IMG/VR virus record: IMGVR_UViG_3300020119_000126
Location: 1 to 64,000 of that record
Source of the DNA: a virus
Reading direction: 5' to 3' (one strand)
Length of the DNA stretch: 64,000 bases
Shown here: positions 5,383-13,158 of the stretch, in pieces
Numbering within the stretch: the stretch's first letter is position 1
Layout: every line of letters starts with the position of its first letter
Program-made: the position numbers and the translations under genes
Notes under the pieces: model-generated
The model's input: only the letters and a program-made list of their open reading frames with translations
Database searches by the model: none
Told to the model about the DNA's origin: nothing

Positions 5383-5474
5383 CTTCCTGTAGCTTAACGA
5401 GGGCAAAGCGTAGATAGTGCGCGTCCTGCCAGGAGCCTATCTAACTGATGTGGGGGCAGTACCCACCAGGAAGT
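5383..5474 (+). ncRNA. tRNA-like RNA with an expanded anticodon loop
   Basis: Acceptor-like CTTCCTG/CAGGAAG, a D-arm GCTT-loop-AAGC containing GGG and a T-stem GTGGG/CCCAC give tRNA spacing. The T-loop GGCAGTA lacks TTC. The anticodon arm is a 7-bp stem TAGATAG/CTATCTA holding a 19-nt loop that itself contains TCCTG/CAGGA. Its 5' part (TGTAGCTTAA) matches the preceding tRNA, so the two may be duplicates. It cannot decode as drawn. Confidence 0.5.
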
Positions 5475-5477
5475 TTT

Positions 5478-5713
5478 GGACGCTGAAAAGGGCCGATTAA
5501 AGAAGCCTAAGCCCGCGACGAATAAGGGGAACACAGACCCCGAAATAAACCCAGTCCGTAAAGGCGTGACCTGAATTGACAGGTCAGTGGTCAGTATGCC
5601 GACCAGAAGTAACTGGTGATCCCAGCTTGCCGTAACTGGCTCTATGGCAGGCACTAGGTTGTCAGGCAGGCAATGACCCCACTCTAAAGCCTAAGCGCTC
5701 AGCGTCCTTTTTT
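5478..5713 (+). ncRNA. 230-nt structured RNA ending in a T-tract
   Basis: GGACGCTGA (5478-5486) pairs with TCAGCGTCC (5699-5707), followed by six T, so the whole unit looks like a transcript with its own closing stem and terminator-like end. Inside are GGGG...CCCC, GACCTG-AATTGA-CAGGTC, GGTC...GACC and CCAG...CTGG hairpins. No coding frame fits. It is the last structured element of the tRNA region. Confidence 0.55.
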
Positions 5714-5734
5714 ATCTAGTTCAAGGAGTCTCTC

Positions 5735-6001
5735 ATGAAGGTTCGTGCCAAGTTTCGTTGCACATCCATGCGTATGTATGAAAATAATGTCTGGAAAGAC
5801 GGCAAGCCTCAGCCCGGCTTTACCTACGCCTATGAATTCCAGGCAGTTACCGGAGGTTTCGGCAACTCAGAGAACGATGCGTTCTTTGCCTCAACGCCTA
5901 CAGGCAACCTGACCCTTGGTTCAGTGCGTGATGACCTGTTCGTGCCAGGTAAGGAATACTATCTGGACTTCACCATGGCTGTGCCAGTCATTGCCCAATG
6001 A
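5735..6001 (+). CDS. hypothetical 88-residue protein
   Basis: AAGGAG precedes ATG 5735. The sequence (MKVRAKFRCTSM...GKEYYLDFT near the C-terminus) is beta-rich, and this kind of small protein is often seen in phage replication regions. It is the first of three genes joined by ATGA overlaps (6001/5998, 6243/6240). No family can be assigned. Confidence 0.7.
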   Translation: MKVRAKFRCTSMRMYENNVWKDGKPQPGFTYAYEFQAVTGGFGNSENDAFFASTPTGNLTLGSVRDDLFVPGKEYYLDFTMAVPVIAQ

Positions 6002-6243
6002 AGGGCTTAGGACTGGGCCGCATTGTCCATTACGTGATGCCTAACGGTGAGCATCGGGCGGCTATTGTGACCAAGGTCAGTGATAAGGAAGCAGGCATTG
6101 TCTGCCTGCATGTCTTTGTGATGTTTGCTGAAGCCGTACAAGGCTGGCAGTCAACCAGTCCCAATGCTGGCAATGCAATTAGTGTTGACTATAGCGAGAC
6201 TCCTGAGACTGACACCTGGCACTGGCCGGAGTACGTAGAATGA
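5998..6243 (+). CDS. hypothetical 81-residue protein
   Basis: It overlaps both neighbours by ATGA. The N-terminus MKGLGLGRIVHYVMPNGEHR suggests a small beta-barrel fold of the type used in phage accessory proteins. No catalytic motif seen. Translation is probably coupled. Confidence 0.65.
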   Translation: MKGLGLGRIVHYVMPNGEHRAAIVTKVSDKEAGIVCLHVFVMFAEAVQGWQSTSPNAGNAISVDYSETPETDTWHWPEYVE

Positions 6244-6467
6244 GACTCGTTCTTTCTATCCCACCTGACCTGAAGGTCAAAGAAGTCCTGGTCAGACCAC
6301 CTGAGACTGACTTTGACCCGCCAGGTATCCTGGTTGTCATGGAAGACGGGAAGAAGATTCCCGTCAAAATGCCAATCTTTTGGGATTACTTTTGGGAAAA
6401 AGGTTACGAGCGCGAAGAAAATGAGGCAGCTATCTGGCGCTGGGTCAGATATGTATTGGAGAGTTGA
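6240..6467 (+). CDS. hypothetical 75-residue protein ending inside tRNA-Ser
   Basis: It starts at an ATGA overlap; the product (MRLVLSIPPDLKVKEVLVRP...) is beta-rich then W/Y-rich. Its stop lies ten bases inside tRNA-Ser(GCT), so message and tRNA share sequence and tRNA maturation would remove the stop codon. Function unknown. Confidence 0.65.
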   Translation: MRLVLSIPPDLKVKEVLVRPPETDFDPPGILVVMEDGKKIPVKMPIFWDYFWEKGYEREENEAAIWRWVRYVLES

Positions 6468-6544
6468 CAGAGCCTGGCAATGTGCTGGTTTGCTAAACCA
6501 GAGCCACCCTAACGGGTGCGTGCGTCCGAATCGCACACTCTCCG
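6458..6544 (+). tRNA. tRNA-Ser (GCT)
   Basis: Acceptor GGAGAGT/ACTCTCC, discriminator G. Anticodon stem CTGGT/ACCAG with loop TTGCTAA gives GCT. The variable arm is long, as for serine, and the T-arm GTGCG-TCCGAAT-CGCAC is paired. It overlaps the upstream CDS by 10 bases. Confidence 0.93.
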
Positions 6545-6563
6545 CTATAAGAAAGGTCAAGTA

Positions 6564-6647
6564 ATGCTTTTTCGCTTTATTCGCTGGCTTCTCCGTATGA
6601 AGCCTGTTACTTACTGGAAGCGTGACGGCTCCTGGGTCGAACGCTAA
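6564..6647 (+). CDS. 27-residue basic peptide
   Basis: ATG 6564 after GAAAGG; product MLFRFIRWLLRMKPV... is arginine/tryptophan rich and may be amphipathic and membrane-associated. It lies between tRNA-Ser and an HTH gene with a normal ribosome site on each side. It is very short, so coding status is uncertain. Confidence 0.45.
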   Translation: MLFRFIRWLLRMKPVTYWKRDGSWVER

Positions 6648-6657
6648 GGAGATACCA

Positions 6658-6900
6658 ATGCCTAAAGTGACTGGCCCCAAGGGTTATATTACCGTTCAGG
6701 AAGCAGCCCGCAGCCTCTGGAAAGACCGGGCTATCAGCAGTGTGACCTCAGATTGCGTGGGCACCTGGGTACGCCGCGCCTGCAAAGATGGACTCATTCC
6801 CTTCATCGAGCAACCGATTGGCGACCCACATTCGGCAAGCCGAATTGCCAAGCTGGTCAAGATGAGCGATGTCGTGAAGTGGTGGGACACCAATGAGTGA
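6658..6900 (+). CDS. small helix-turn-helix protein (excisionase-like)
   Basis: The start chosen is ATG 6658 with AAGGAGAT; an upstream GTG at 6622 lacks such a site. The N-terminus YITVQEAARSLW fits the winged-helix/MerR-like fold of phage excisionases and small repressors, ending with a short WWD tail (80 residues). Palindrome copy 3 lies inside this gene, so autoregulation through that site is possible but unproved. Confidence 0.6.
   Translation: MPKVTGPKGYITVQEAARSLWKDRAISSVTSDCVGTWVRRACKDGLIPFIEQPIGDPHSASRIAKLVKMSDVVKWWDTNE
6831..6844. repeat. dispersed palindrome copy 3 (TTCGGCAAGCCGAA)
   Basis: Copy inside the HTH gene; the central base departs from perfect symmetry. Confidence 0.8.
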
Positions 6901-7267
6901 CTGGAAGACCGCCGCCATTGCAGCCCGCAAGGAATATGAACGTCTGAGCAAGCTTGCCACAAAGCTCCATCAGGAAAGTTTCTTTAATCAGCGCCTATGG
7001 AAGCTAGGCATTCAGCCTGATAGCTATGGTGGGCGAATGCCCAAGAGCTTTGGTGAAGTCACTGCCTTTGTGGGCGAATTTGCTTTCGAATGGTGGGCTG
7101 ATAGAAGTGGCAATGCCGCAGATGGCTCCATCCACATGTGGATCAGATGCAAGCAGTGCAATAAGTATCTGCCTCTTGGCTCTATTCATGACCTGGCTGA
7201 TGTTGGCTATCGGCTACTCAACTGGCGCAATGACACTCAATGGCACAAGTGCGATGAACAAGGGTAA
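6893..7267 (+). CDS. hypothetical 124-residue protein with zinc knuckle
   Basis: It overlaps the HTH gene by ATGA. The N-terminal third is helical and charged; CKQC at about residue 84-87 and a later H/C pair (WHKC) could form one zinc site. It is followed by a zinc-ribbon/GIY-YIG gene in overlapping frame. No family recognised. Confidence 0.65.
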   Translation: MSDWKTAAIAARKEYERLSKLATKLHQESFFNQRLWKLGIQPDSYGGRMPKSFGEVTAFVGEFAFEWWADRSGNAADGSIHMWIRCKQCNKYLPLGSIHDLADVGYRLLNWRNDTQWHKCDEQG

Positions 7268-7643
7268 CCAGCGCTGTGTACGCTGTGGCGATCCTCACTG
7301 GGGTAACTACGGCAATCTATGTAAGATATGCCATAAGGTCAGGCCATTGGCAGTGGCTGGTAAGAAGGCTGCCGTCCCTGGGGTTTACCTCATTCAGTTT
7401 CTCCACTGGTATAAGATAGGCTGCTCGTCAGACCTTGACCTGCGTATTCGCAATCTAGAAGCCCACTTACCTGATGAGTTGGCGATTATCCATATCTGGC
7501 CCTGTCGGAATTACCGCCGACTAGAGCAGCGCTTCCATAACACCTTTCGGGCCAAAAGGGTCAAGGGTGAATGGTTTGTCCTGACGGACGACGATGTGAA
7601 ATTCTTGCAGAGCGTGAGTACCAAAGGTTATGGTGAGCTATGA
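7254..7643 (+). CDS. zinc ribbon plus T5orf172/GIY-YIG-like protein
   Basis: The start is placed at ATG 7254, overlapping the previous gene; earlier in-frame ATGs lie well inside it. CVRC and CKIC (about residues 8-25) form a zinc ribbon, followed by GVYLIQF...YKIGCSSDLDLRIRNLE, the core of the T5orf172/MUG113 branch of GIY-YIG domains, and a late EWFVL. This family is nuclease-like and common in phages; catalytic competence was not established. A second member sits at 15612. Confidence 0.7.
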   Translation: MNKGNQRCVRCGDPHWGNYGNLCKICHKVRPLAVAGKKAAVPGVYLIQFLHWYKIGCSSDLDLRIRNLEAHLPDELAIIHIWPCRNYRRLEQRFHNTFRAKRVKGEWFVLTDDDVKFLQSVSTKGYGEL

Positions 7644-8170
7644 ATGATGAACTCAAAGGCTTAGTCGATGCAGTTCTGGCTAATGCCCGTATTGAAGGAC
7701 CAAATGATCTTGATATACGCTGGTCCTGGGAACCCGATAGACTTATCGTTACCGTCTGGCTCAAGGATGAACGGACAGAACTGCGCAAGATACGAGAGCG
7801 CATTGCTATCAAGGTTGGTGTCTACCCGGATGACGGCAACAAGCATTCGACTTATTATCTTCTGACCCAACTCATCGACACACTTGAGAAGGCCGAAACC
7901 TACATGAACACCAAGCATCGGGAGTGGGAAAACGAAGGTTGGGGCAAGATGCAAAGCGCCCTGATGCTGGCAAACCAGCAGTTGAGGCTGCGGGCCTTGG
8001 GTGAGGAGTATGCCCGCAAGAAAACCGAACGCTTGTTAGAGTTAATGACTCCCCACATTGAGCCGCATAAGCTATTGCAGGTCATGATGAGGCTGAACAA
8101 TGAAATACCCCTCTATACACCGCCAGAAGTTACGGCCAACCCTCATGATGAGGTTGACGAACCTGCTTAG
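7640..8170 (+). CDS. hypothetical 176-residue helical protein
   Basis: It starts at an ATGA overlap. The beginning is beta-rich (DIRWSWEPDRLIVTVWLKDE) and the rest is long helix with many charged residues (KTERLLELMTPHIEPHKLLQ). No catalytic motif. It overlaps the following small membrane gene. Confidence 0.65.
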   Translation: MNDELKGLVDAVLANARIEGPNDLDIRWSWEPDRLIVTVWLKDERTELRKIRERIAIKVGVYPDDGNKHSTYYLLTQLIDTLEKAETYMNTKHREWENEGWGKMQSALMLANQQLRLRALGEEYARKKTERLLELMTPHIEPHKLLQVMMRLNNEIPLYTPPEVTANPHDEVDEPA

Positions 8171-8246
8171 CTGGCTGGGATTTATTGCTTTTATCCTGCT
8201 TGGCTTGACCTGCCTGGTGGTGTATTGGCTTCATTTGACAACCTGA
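8148..8246 (+). CDS. 32-residue membrane peptide
   Basis: ATG 8148 lies inside the end of the previous gene. The product is one long hydrophobic helix (LLSWLGFIAFILLGLTCLVV). A classical terminator follows, which supports this as the last gene of the transcription unit. Function unknown. Confidence 0.5.
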   Translation: MRLTNLLSWLGFIAFILLGLTCLVVYWLHLTT

Positions 8247-8267
8247 AATCATAATGTACCAACCTAT

Positions 8268-8294
8268 AGCGCTGTATCTCACAGCGCTTTTTTT
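8268..8294 (+). terminator. Rho-independent terminator
   Basis: AGCGCTG (8268-8274) and CAGCGCT (8282-8288) form a 7-bp stem with loop TATCTCA, followed by seven T. It separates the tRNA/small-gene unit from nrdJ. Confidence 0.85.
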
Positions 8295-8310
8295 ATCACC
8301 GAGGTTCACC

Positions 8311-10299
8311 ATGTCTTACCCCCTCACCCCCCTGGGCCAGAAGATTCTCTTGGATCGCTATGCCCTCAAGGACGTTGAACGAACTACCCTGGCAGAAAAT
8401 GACACCGTGCTGGTTATCACTGACAAAGAAACAGGTCAGCGCGAAGTAGGCACTATCTGCCATATTATTGGCAATAAGGTCACAGTTTCCTTTGATAATG
8501 ACCTGACGGCTGTTGTTTATGACGCCGAATTTATTGACAAGCCCCTGGAAACCACCCCCCAGGAAGTTATCGAGCGGGTTGCCAGAGCCGTTGCGATTCA
8601 GGAGACTGACCCTGATTTTTGGCGTGAGCAGTTCATCAGCATCATGGACAACTGGAAGTTCATTCCGGCTGGCCGTATCCTGGCTGCCGCAGGCAATCCG
8701 GGCGAACTAACCTTCAACAACTGCTTCGTCCTTCCATCTCCCCATGACAGCCGCAAAGGTATCTTCGAACGCCTGGCGCAGATGGCTGAAATCATGAGCC
8801 GTGGTGGTGGCGTGGGCTTGAACCTGTCATCCCTTCGCCCCAAGAAAGCTTATGTTCGTGGCGTCAATGGCAGGTCAAGTGGTGCAGTCTCATGGGGCAG
8901 TCTATTCAGCAATGTAACTGGTCTCATCGAGCAAGGCGGCTCAAGACGCGGAGCGCTGATGTTGATTCTCAATGACTGGCACCCTGATATTCTGGACTTC
9001 ATCAATGCCAAGCGCACAGCGGGTCAGATCACCAATGCCAATATCAGTGTGGGTATCAGCGATGCCTTCATGCTGGCTGTGGAGTATGACGAGAACTGGA
9101 CACTGCGCTTTCCTGACACCAGCGAAGCCGACTATGACACTGCCTGGAAGGGTGACTTGACTGAATGGAGTGGGTCAGGCCATAAGATACGCATCTATAA
9201 GACCATCAAAGCGCGGGAGTTATGGCAGGCCATCATCGAGAGTGCATGGAGCAGTGCCGAGCCAGGGATTTGGTTCGTTGACCGCTCTAATGACATGAGC
9301 AACAGTTGGTATTATAATAGATTAGAAGCGACCAACCCCTGCGGAGAGATGCCGCTGCCTGCCTGGTCCGTCTGTAATCTTGGAGCCATCAACCTGGCTC
9401 AGTTCTATGACCCCAAGACACAGGTCAATTGGCCGGAACTGGCACGAGTTATTGCTGTCGCCGTGCGGTTTCTGGATAACGTGATTGATGTCACGTCCTA
9501 CCCATATCCTGAGAATGCTGTCCAGCAGTTCGTCGAGCGGCGCATTGGCCTGAACACGATGGGCCTGGCCGAGCTTATGATTCAGAACGGCATCCGTTAT
9601 GGCTCAGATGAGTCATTGAGTTTCATTGACTGTCTGTATGAGTTCATCGCCTGCAACGCCTATACAACCAGCATTGAACTGGCGATGGAGCGTGGGCCAT
9701 TTCCTGAGTTCAAGGCCCAGGAACATCTTAGGTCAGGCTATATACGGCAGTTACCTGAGATTATCAGGAAGGGTATCGAGCAGCATGGCATTCGTAATGC
9801 CGTCATCTTGACCCAGGCTCCTAATGGAACCATCGGGACCATGACAGGCACTTCAACGGGGATCGAGCCTTTCTTCAGCTTCAAGTGGTATCGTAAGAGC
9901 AGGCTGGGTGTCCATGAGGAGAACATGGCGATTGCACAGGAATGGCTGGATGAGAATCCAGGTCAGGAATTGCCAGACTATTTTGTCACCGCAATGCAGC
10001 TTACGCCGAGCGAACACGTCACTGTGCAGGCGGCAATTCAACGTTGGGTGGACTCCGCGATTAGCAAGACGGTTAATATCCCGTCAAGCCATACCATTGA
10101 GCAAGTTGGAGAAGTTTACCAGCTTATGCACCGCCTGGGAGCTAAAGGTGGCACTGTTTACCGTGACCAGTCCCGCGCCGACCAGGTGTTGTACTTGAAT
10201 GAAGGCGAAGAATGCCCTGAATGTCACAGTAAAACCCTAGTCAAAGAAAGCGGCTGCGCAACGTGCAGCACCTGTGGGTACTCATTATGCACACTATGA
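8311..10299 (+). CDS. nrdJ: class II (B12-dependent) ribonucleotide reductase
   Basis: A 662-residue single-chain reductase that makes deoxynucleotides for phage DNA synthesis. Start ATG 8311 is chosen for GAGGTT just upstream; an earlier ATG (8254) lies in the terminator. Family marks: NNCFV with the first active-site cysteine near residue 137, a glycine-rich RGGGVGLNLSSLRP, NPCGEMPL near 342, SSHTI late, and C-terminal cysteines (CPEC...CATCSTCGYSLC, about 633-660) that recycle the active site. Class II enzymes need adenosylcobalamin and no oxygen, so the host presumably makes or imports B12. No NrdB-like partner is present, as expected. Confidence 0.93.
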   Translation: MSYPLTPLGQKILLDRYALKDVERTTLAENDTVLVITDKETGQREVGTICHIIGNKVTVSFDNDLTAVVYDAEFIDKPLETTPQEVIERVARAVAIQETDPDFWREQFISIMDNWKFIPAGRILAAAGNPGELTFNNCFVLPSPHDSRKGIFERLAQMAEIMSRGGGVGLNLSSLRPKKAYVRGVNGRSSGAVSWGSLFSNVTGLIEQGGSRRGALMLILNDWHPDILDFINAKRTAGQITNANISVGISDAFMLAVEYDENWTLRFPDTSEADYDTAWKGDLTEWSGSGHKIRIYKTIKARELWQAIIESAWSSAEPGIWFVDRSNDMSNSWYYNRLEATNPCGEMPLPAWSVCNLGAINLAQFYDPKTQVNWPELARVIAVAVRFLDNVIDVTSYPYPENAVQQFVERRIGLNTMGLAELMIQNGIRYGSDESLSFIDCLYEFIACNAYTTSIELAMERGPFPEFKAQEHLRSGYIRQLPEIIRKGIEQHGIRNAVILTQAPNGTIGTMTGTSTGIEPFFSFKWYRKSRLGVHEENMAIAQEWLDENPGQELPDYFVTAMQLTPSEHVTVQAAIQRWVDSAISKTVNIPSSHTIEQVGEVYQLMHRLGAKGGTVYRDQSRADQVLYLNEGEECPECHSKTLVKESGCATCSTCGYSLCTL

Positions 10300-10553
10300 T
10301 CTGTCCCAATTGTGGCTCTAATATGATACGGACTGACACTGGCAGCAAAAAGCGTGAAGAACATTACGACTCGACCATCTACCTTCACGCCTGGCGCTGC
10401 GCCTGCGGCAACGAACAACCTGGTCGATGGAACGTCCTGAAAGCCAAGCAATGGAGTGTGAGTCGCTGGCTTGATGTTAACGAAGCCAAGGTCAAGGCTT
10501 TGGTCTTTGCCGAAAGCCCTGCCATGGGCCAGTCCCACCAGGCTCAAGACTAA
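10296..10553 (+). CDS. small zinc-ribbon protein
   Basis: Start at the ATGA overlap with nrdJ (10296); another ATG nine bases earlier is possible. CPNC near the N-terminus and CACG around residue 40 give a zinc-ribbon outline within 85 residues. It follows the reductase and could be an accessory, but nothing in the sequence proves it. Its 3' end overlaps a convergent gene. Confidence 0.6.
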   Translation: MICPNCGSNMIRTDTGSKKREEHYDSTIYLHAWRCACGNEQPGRWNVLKAKQWSVSRWLDVNEAKVKALVFAESPAMGQSHQAQD

Positions 10554-10968
10554 GTGAGATAACACGCACGGCTGTATGGGGCAGGAACGGTCCAAAGCCC
10601 CATACGGCAGTCGTCCCCCAATAGACATACCACATGCTACCCATAGCAGCCACAGCCGTAGGTTCTCCCCAGGCCAGGATATAGTCGCCTAACGGCCTTG
10701 GTGTGACGAAGACTGTAGAGTGAACAATAACCTTTTCGACCTCGCTATAGGTGATATAAATCTCGCCGTTTTGACAGTAGCGAAAGTCTGAGGCATAGTA
10801 GCTTGAATAGCTTCTAAAGCAATCAGCATCAGCAGGAAGTGAAGCACCGGGGCGATAGCGATCCGGGATAGGAATTTCGGCATGCCGAATTTCACTCGTG
10901 GGTAGTGACTGAAATCTCACCAGAAGAAGTAGAATTGCCAGTAGTATCAATGTCAGCTTTGTCGCCAT
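10492..10968 (-). CDS. exported or membrane-anchored protein, 158 residues
   Basis: The N-terminus MATKLTLILLAILLLLVRF is a signal peptide or anchor, followed by a W/Y/G-rich region with two well-spaced cysteines (CFRS, RYCQNG) that could form a disulphide outside the cytoplasm. It is the second gene of a minus-strand pair and starts inside the end of the HTH gene. The 3' end runs 62 bases into a convergent gene. Proteins of this shape can alter the host envelope (for example superinfection exclusion), but that is only a guess. Confidence 0.6.
   Translation of the reverse strand: MATKLTLILLAILLLLVRFQSLPTSEIRHAEIPIPDRYRPGASLPADADCFRSYSSYYASDFRYCQNGEIYITYSEVEKVIVHSTVFVTPRPLGDYILAWGEPTAVAAMGSMWYVYWGTTAVWGFGPFLPHTAVRVISLSLEPGGTGPWQGFRQRPKP
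10876..10889. repeat. dispersed palindrome copy 4 (TTCGGCATGCCGAA)
   Basis: Perfect copy two bases beyond the stop of the minus-strand HTH gene and inside the signal-peptide gene. Confidence 0.9.
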
Positions 10969-11488
10969 TGTGGATGATTACCGTTCCGCCTTCGTTGACC
11001 TGAATGGGGGTAAGTGTCTTGAAGTTCTTAGGCTTGCGCAGGTACTCCATCTCTTTGCTGTCATCCTGTGGAGCTTCCTGAATAGGCTGAATATAGATTT
11101 GATAGAGTAATTCAGCGGCCTGAACCTTCTCATGGTCACGAGCGCCATTCTTGGCGACGTTAACCAGAGAACGCACGATGTTGTCCCACTCGCTGTAGAC
11201 ATAGTTGGAAGTATTGGCTTGCTGAGCCAGCAAAGGCCGGGCATGAAAGCGCCGAGCTTTAGCCATCAGGTCTACCCAGCGTGTCTGGTAGGTTGTGGCT
11301 CTAGCAATCCCTACCTCAGCACAAGCATCGGAAAAGGTCATGCCTTCCAGTTGGAGTGACAGTATCCTGACGCAGACGGTGAAGTCTACGAAGTCATTAT
11401 TATCAATATCCAGGCTCTTAAGCATCTCGTCAGTGAGTTCGATTTGCACCCTGGCAGGCAAAAAAGCAGGGGGACGTATTCTAGGCAT
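10892..11488 (-). CDS. helix-turn-helix DNA-binding protein
   Basis: A 198-residue protein divergently transcribed from the DNA-metabolism genes. Start ATG 11488 with AAAGGAGTC. Residues about 50-75 (EGMTFSDACAEVGIARATTY) form a clear helix-turn-helix like those of Xre/terminase-small-subunit type proteins; the middle is helical (oligomerisation) and the last 60 residues are polar and flexible. Position suggests a transcription regulator of the divergent promoter; a terminase-like role is less likely because a better candidate lies next to terL. Confidence 0.6.
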   Translation of the reverse strand: MPRIRPPAFLPARVQIELTDEMLKSLDIDNNDFVDFTVCVRILSLQLEGMTFSDACAEVGIARATTYQTRWVDLMAKARRFHARPLLAQQANTSNYVYSEWDNIVRSLVNVAKNGARDHEKVQAAELLYQIYIQPIQEAPQDDSKEMEYLRKPKNFKTLTPIQVNEGGTVIIHNGDKADIDTTGNSTSSGEISVTTHE

Positions 11489-11528
11489 AGAGACTCCTTT
11501 CAGCCTGACCCTAACGGGTAAATGTCGC

Positions 11529-11558
11529 TTGAAATATGACGGTTATATCTGCTATAAT
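11529..11558 (+). promoter_or_regulatory. sigma70-type promoter
   Basis: TTGAAA (11529-11534), 18-bp spacer, TATAAT (11553-11558). It reads into the nuclease gene at 11587 and lies in the divergent gap behind the HTH gene, so it is a likely regulated early promoter. Confidence 0.75.
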
Positions 11559-11586
11559 GTTTATTAAGTACACAAGAGGATGAGCA

Positions 11587-12642
11587 ATGCAGTTCTCAAA
11601 TGCTATTCATATAGCCGACTGGCTAGAAGAAAGCTATGAAGCCTATCTACTCCATCTGGCTGACAACGGCAATCCTGTTGATTACGAAGGCAAGCGTAGT
11701 GGTGACTGGGATGCCCAAGGCGCACTACGGGTCAGCCGCATTGCCAAGGACTGCCCACGCTACCATGCCATGAAGGAGTTTGGCCTGACCGAGCCACAGC
11801 AGCTTAGTGTCCTCAAGGCAGCCCAGTTCGAAGACGCGGTGCGGGCGGCTGAAGTGGTTTATGAGTCCATTGCCTGGTCCTGCTTGAGTAATCCTTACTT
11901 CAAGATAAAAGCTGAAAGACGCACTTTACCGGGTACTCATCACTCAGGACTGGTTGGCACCATTGATGCGGTCTTGGAGTTTCATCGCAACCGCATTGAC
12001 CTTGACCCTGTTCATTTCCCCATAGAGGTCAAGCGTACTGATGCTGATGAATGGTGGGGCAAGCCAAGTGGCATTAGCCTTGACCAATTCTTACAGGTTA
12101 TCGGAGAGATGATCCTGGTCGGCAAAGAGGACTGGGGTGACTGTCCCTTTGGTTTTCTGTTCTCCCGCTATAGCTGGAAGGACAAAACTGATGAAGACCT
12201 GGATAGAAAACCACTATGCCGGGCCTGGACAGTGTACTATCATCCTGAGATGCAAGGCTGGCTGTTGTACTACAAGGCCGAAGCACAGACGGCTGATGAG
12301 GGTAGTGACTGGCCGAGCTTACCGGATGGTCGAATCTTTTTCTCGGTACAGGAATATCTTGACCTTGTCAATCTTCATAAGAAATATCTAGGTCAAGATG
12401 ACCCTATGCAGGGGGAAGCGCCCTATGATTTCCTGACCAACTGGCGCTGTGCCAGCAAGAAGGCTCCCAAGTATTATGCTGACAGTGGTAAACGTAAGGG
12501 CGAAGTAAAGAATGGGACGGGTATCGTCAAGCCGCGATGTGAATTTTTCCATGTATGCTTCGCACAACGCCTGGAAAGCGCGGGGTTTACAGAACCGCAA
12601 GACGAATATCCATATGACGCTTTGGTAGAGGACAATGATTGA
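11587..12642 (+). CDS. PD-(D/E)XK nuclease
   Basis: A 351-residue protein starting at ATG 11587 behind AGAGGATGAG. The PD-(D/E)XK core is visible as GLVGTIDAV (D near residue 128) followed by PIEVKRTD (E near 147, K near 149), with upstream SVLKAAQFED as the helix that often precedes it in RecB/Cas4-like nucleases. Cysteines near the C-terminus (CASKK, RCEFFHVC) are too scattered to claim an iron-sulphur site. Likely DNA end processing in recombination or host DNA breakdown. First gene of the replication unit. Confidence 0.75.
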   Translation: MQFSNAIHIADWLEESYEAYLLHLADNGNPVDYEGKRSGDWDAQGALRVSRIAKDCPRYHAMKEFGLTEPQQLSVLKAAQFEDAVRAAEVVYESIAWSCLSNPYFKIKAERRTLPGTHHSGLVGTIDAVLEFHRNRIDLDPVHFPIEVKRTDADEWWGKPSGISLDQFLQVIGEMILVGKEDWGDCPFGFLFSRYSWKDKTDEDLDRKPLCRAWTVYYHPEMQGWLLYYKAEAQTADEGSDWPSLPDGRIFFSVQEYLDLVNLHKKYLGQDDPMQGEAPYDFLTNWRCASKKAPKYYADSGKRKGEVKNGTGIVKPRCEFFHVCFAQRLESAGFTEPQDEYPYDALVEDND

Positions 12643-13060
12643 ACTGAATACCCGCGATCTGGTAGTGTTATACTGTATTACGACCTGGAATGAGCAGGAG
12701 AATCGCCGCACCTCGCACATTCCCGCTAACGCTCGTGCCTCGATGCAGCAACCCTGCACGATTACCGTACTCTGTGGCAAGAAGGAACCTGGTGGCGGTA
12801 TCGTCAACAAGTTCATTGTGGATAACAACTTGAAAATCGAACTGGCTGATGACAGCGAACAGGTCTATCGAGCCACCACCCGGTTAGCTCAGGCAGGCTT
12901 GCTCTATCCAGTGACCAGTCGTCGGCAGCAGTATTCGCAGACGCCACTGGGTACACAGTTGATTAACTCCATTCGTTCTCAGCCACCAGCACGCTGGCCG
13001 GGCAAGGTCAAGGTTGAAGGAAGCCAGATTAGTCTTCCTGTTTCCTTGATTGCTGGCTAG
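12635..13060 (+). CDS. winged-helix-like hypothetical protein
   Basis: It overlaps the nuclease by eight bases. The C-terminal half (RATTRLAQAGLLYPVTSRR) has the look of a winged-helix with wing strands; the N-terminal half is beta/helix. 141 residues. It could bind DNA. A promoter for the next unit overlaps its last codons. Confidence 0.55.
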   Translation: MIELNTRDLVVLYCITTWNEQENRRTSHIPANARASMQQPCTITVLCGKKEPGGGIVNKFIVDNNLKIELADDSEQVYRATTRLAQAGLLYPVTSRRQQYSQTPLGTQLINSIRSQPPARWPGKVKVEGSQISLPVSLIAG

Positions 13061-13074
13061 GTCTGTGTTATACT
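13046..13074 (+). promoter_or_regulatory. sigma70-type promoter
   Basis: TTGATT (13046-13051), 17-bp spacer, TATACT (13069-13074). The same element pair recurs before 17990, so it appears to be a phage early/middle consensus using host polymerase. Confidence 0.75.
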
Positions 13075-13101
13075 GGCTTTGGAATTGGTATCCCATGAAA
13101 G

Positions 13102-13127
13102 CGGGTAGGTTAACCCTTACCCGTTTT
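13102..13127 (+). terminator. hairpin with T-run (attenuator-like)
   Basis: CGGGTA (13102-13107) pairs with TACCCG (13118-13123), followed by four T. It sits between the promoter at 13046 and the next gene, so it would reduce read-through from that promoter. Confidence 0.5.
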
Positions 13128-13158
13128 CTTGTGGCTATAGTTGTGGAGAAACTTCACA

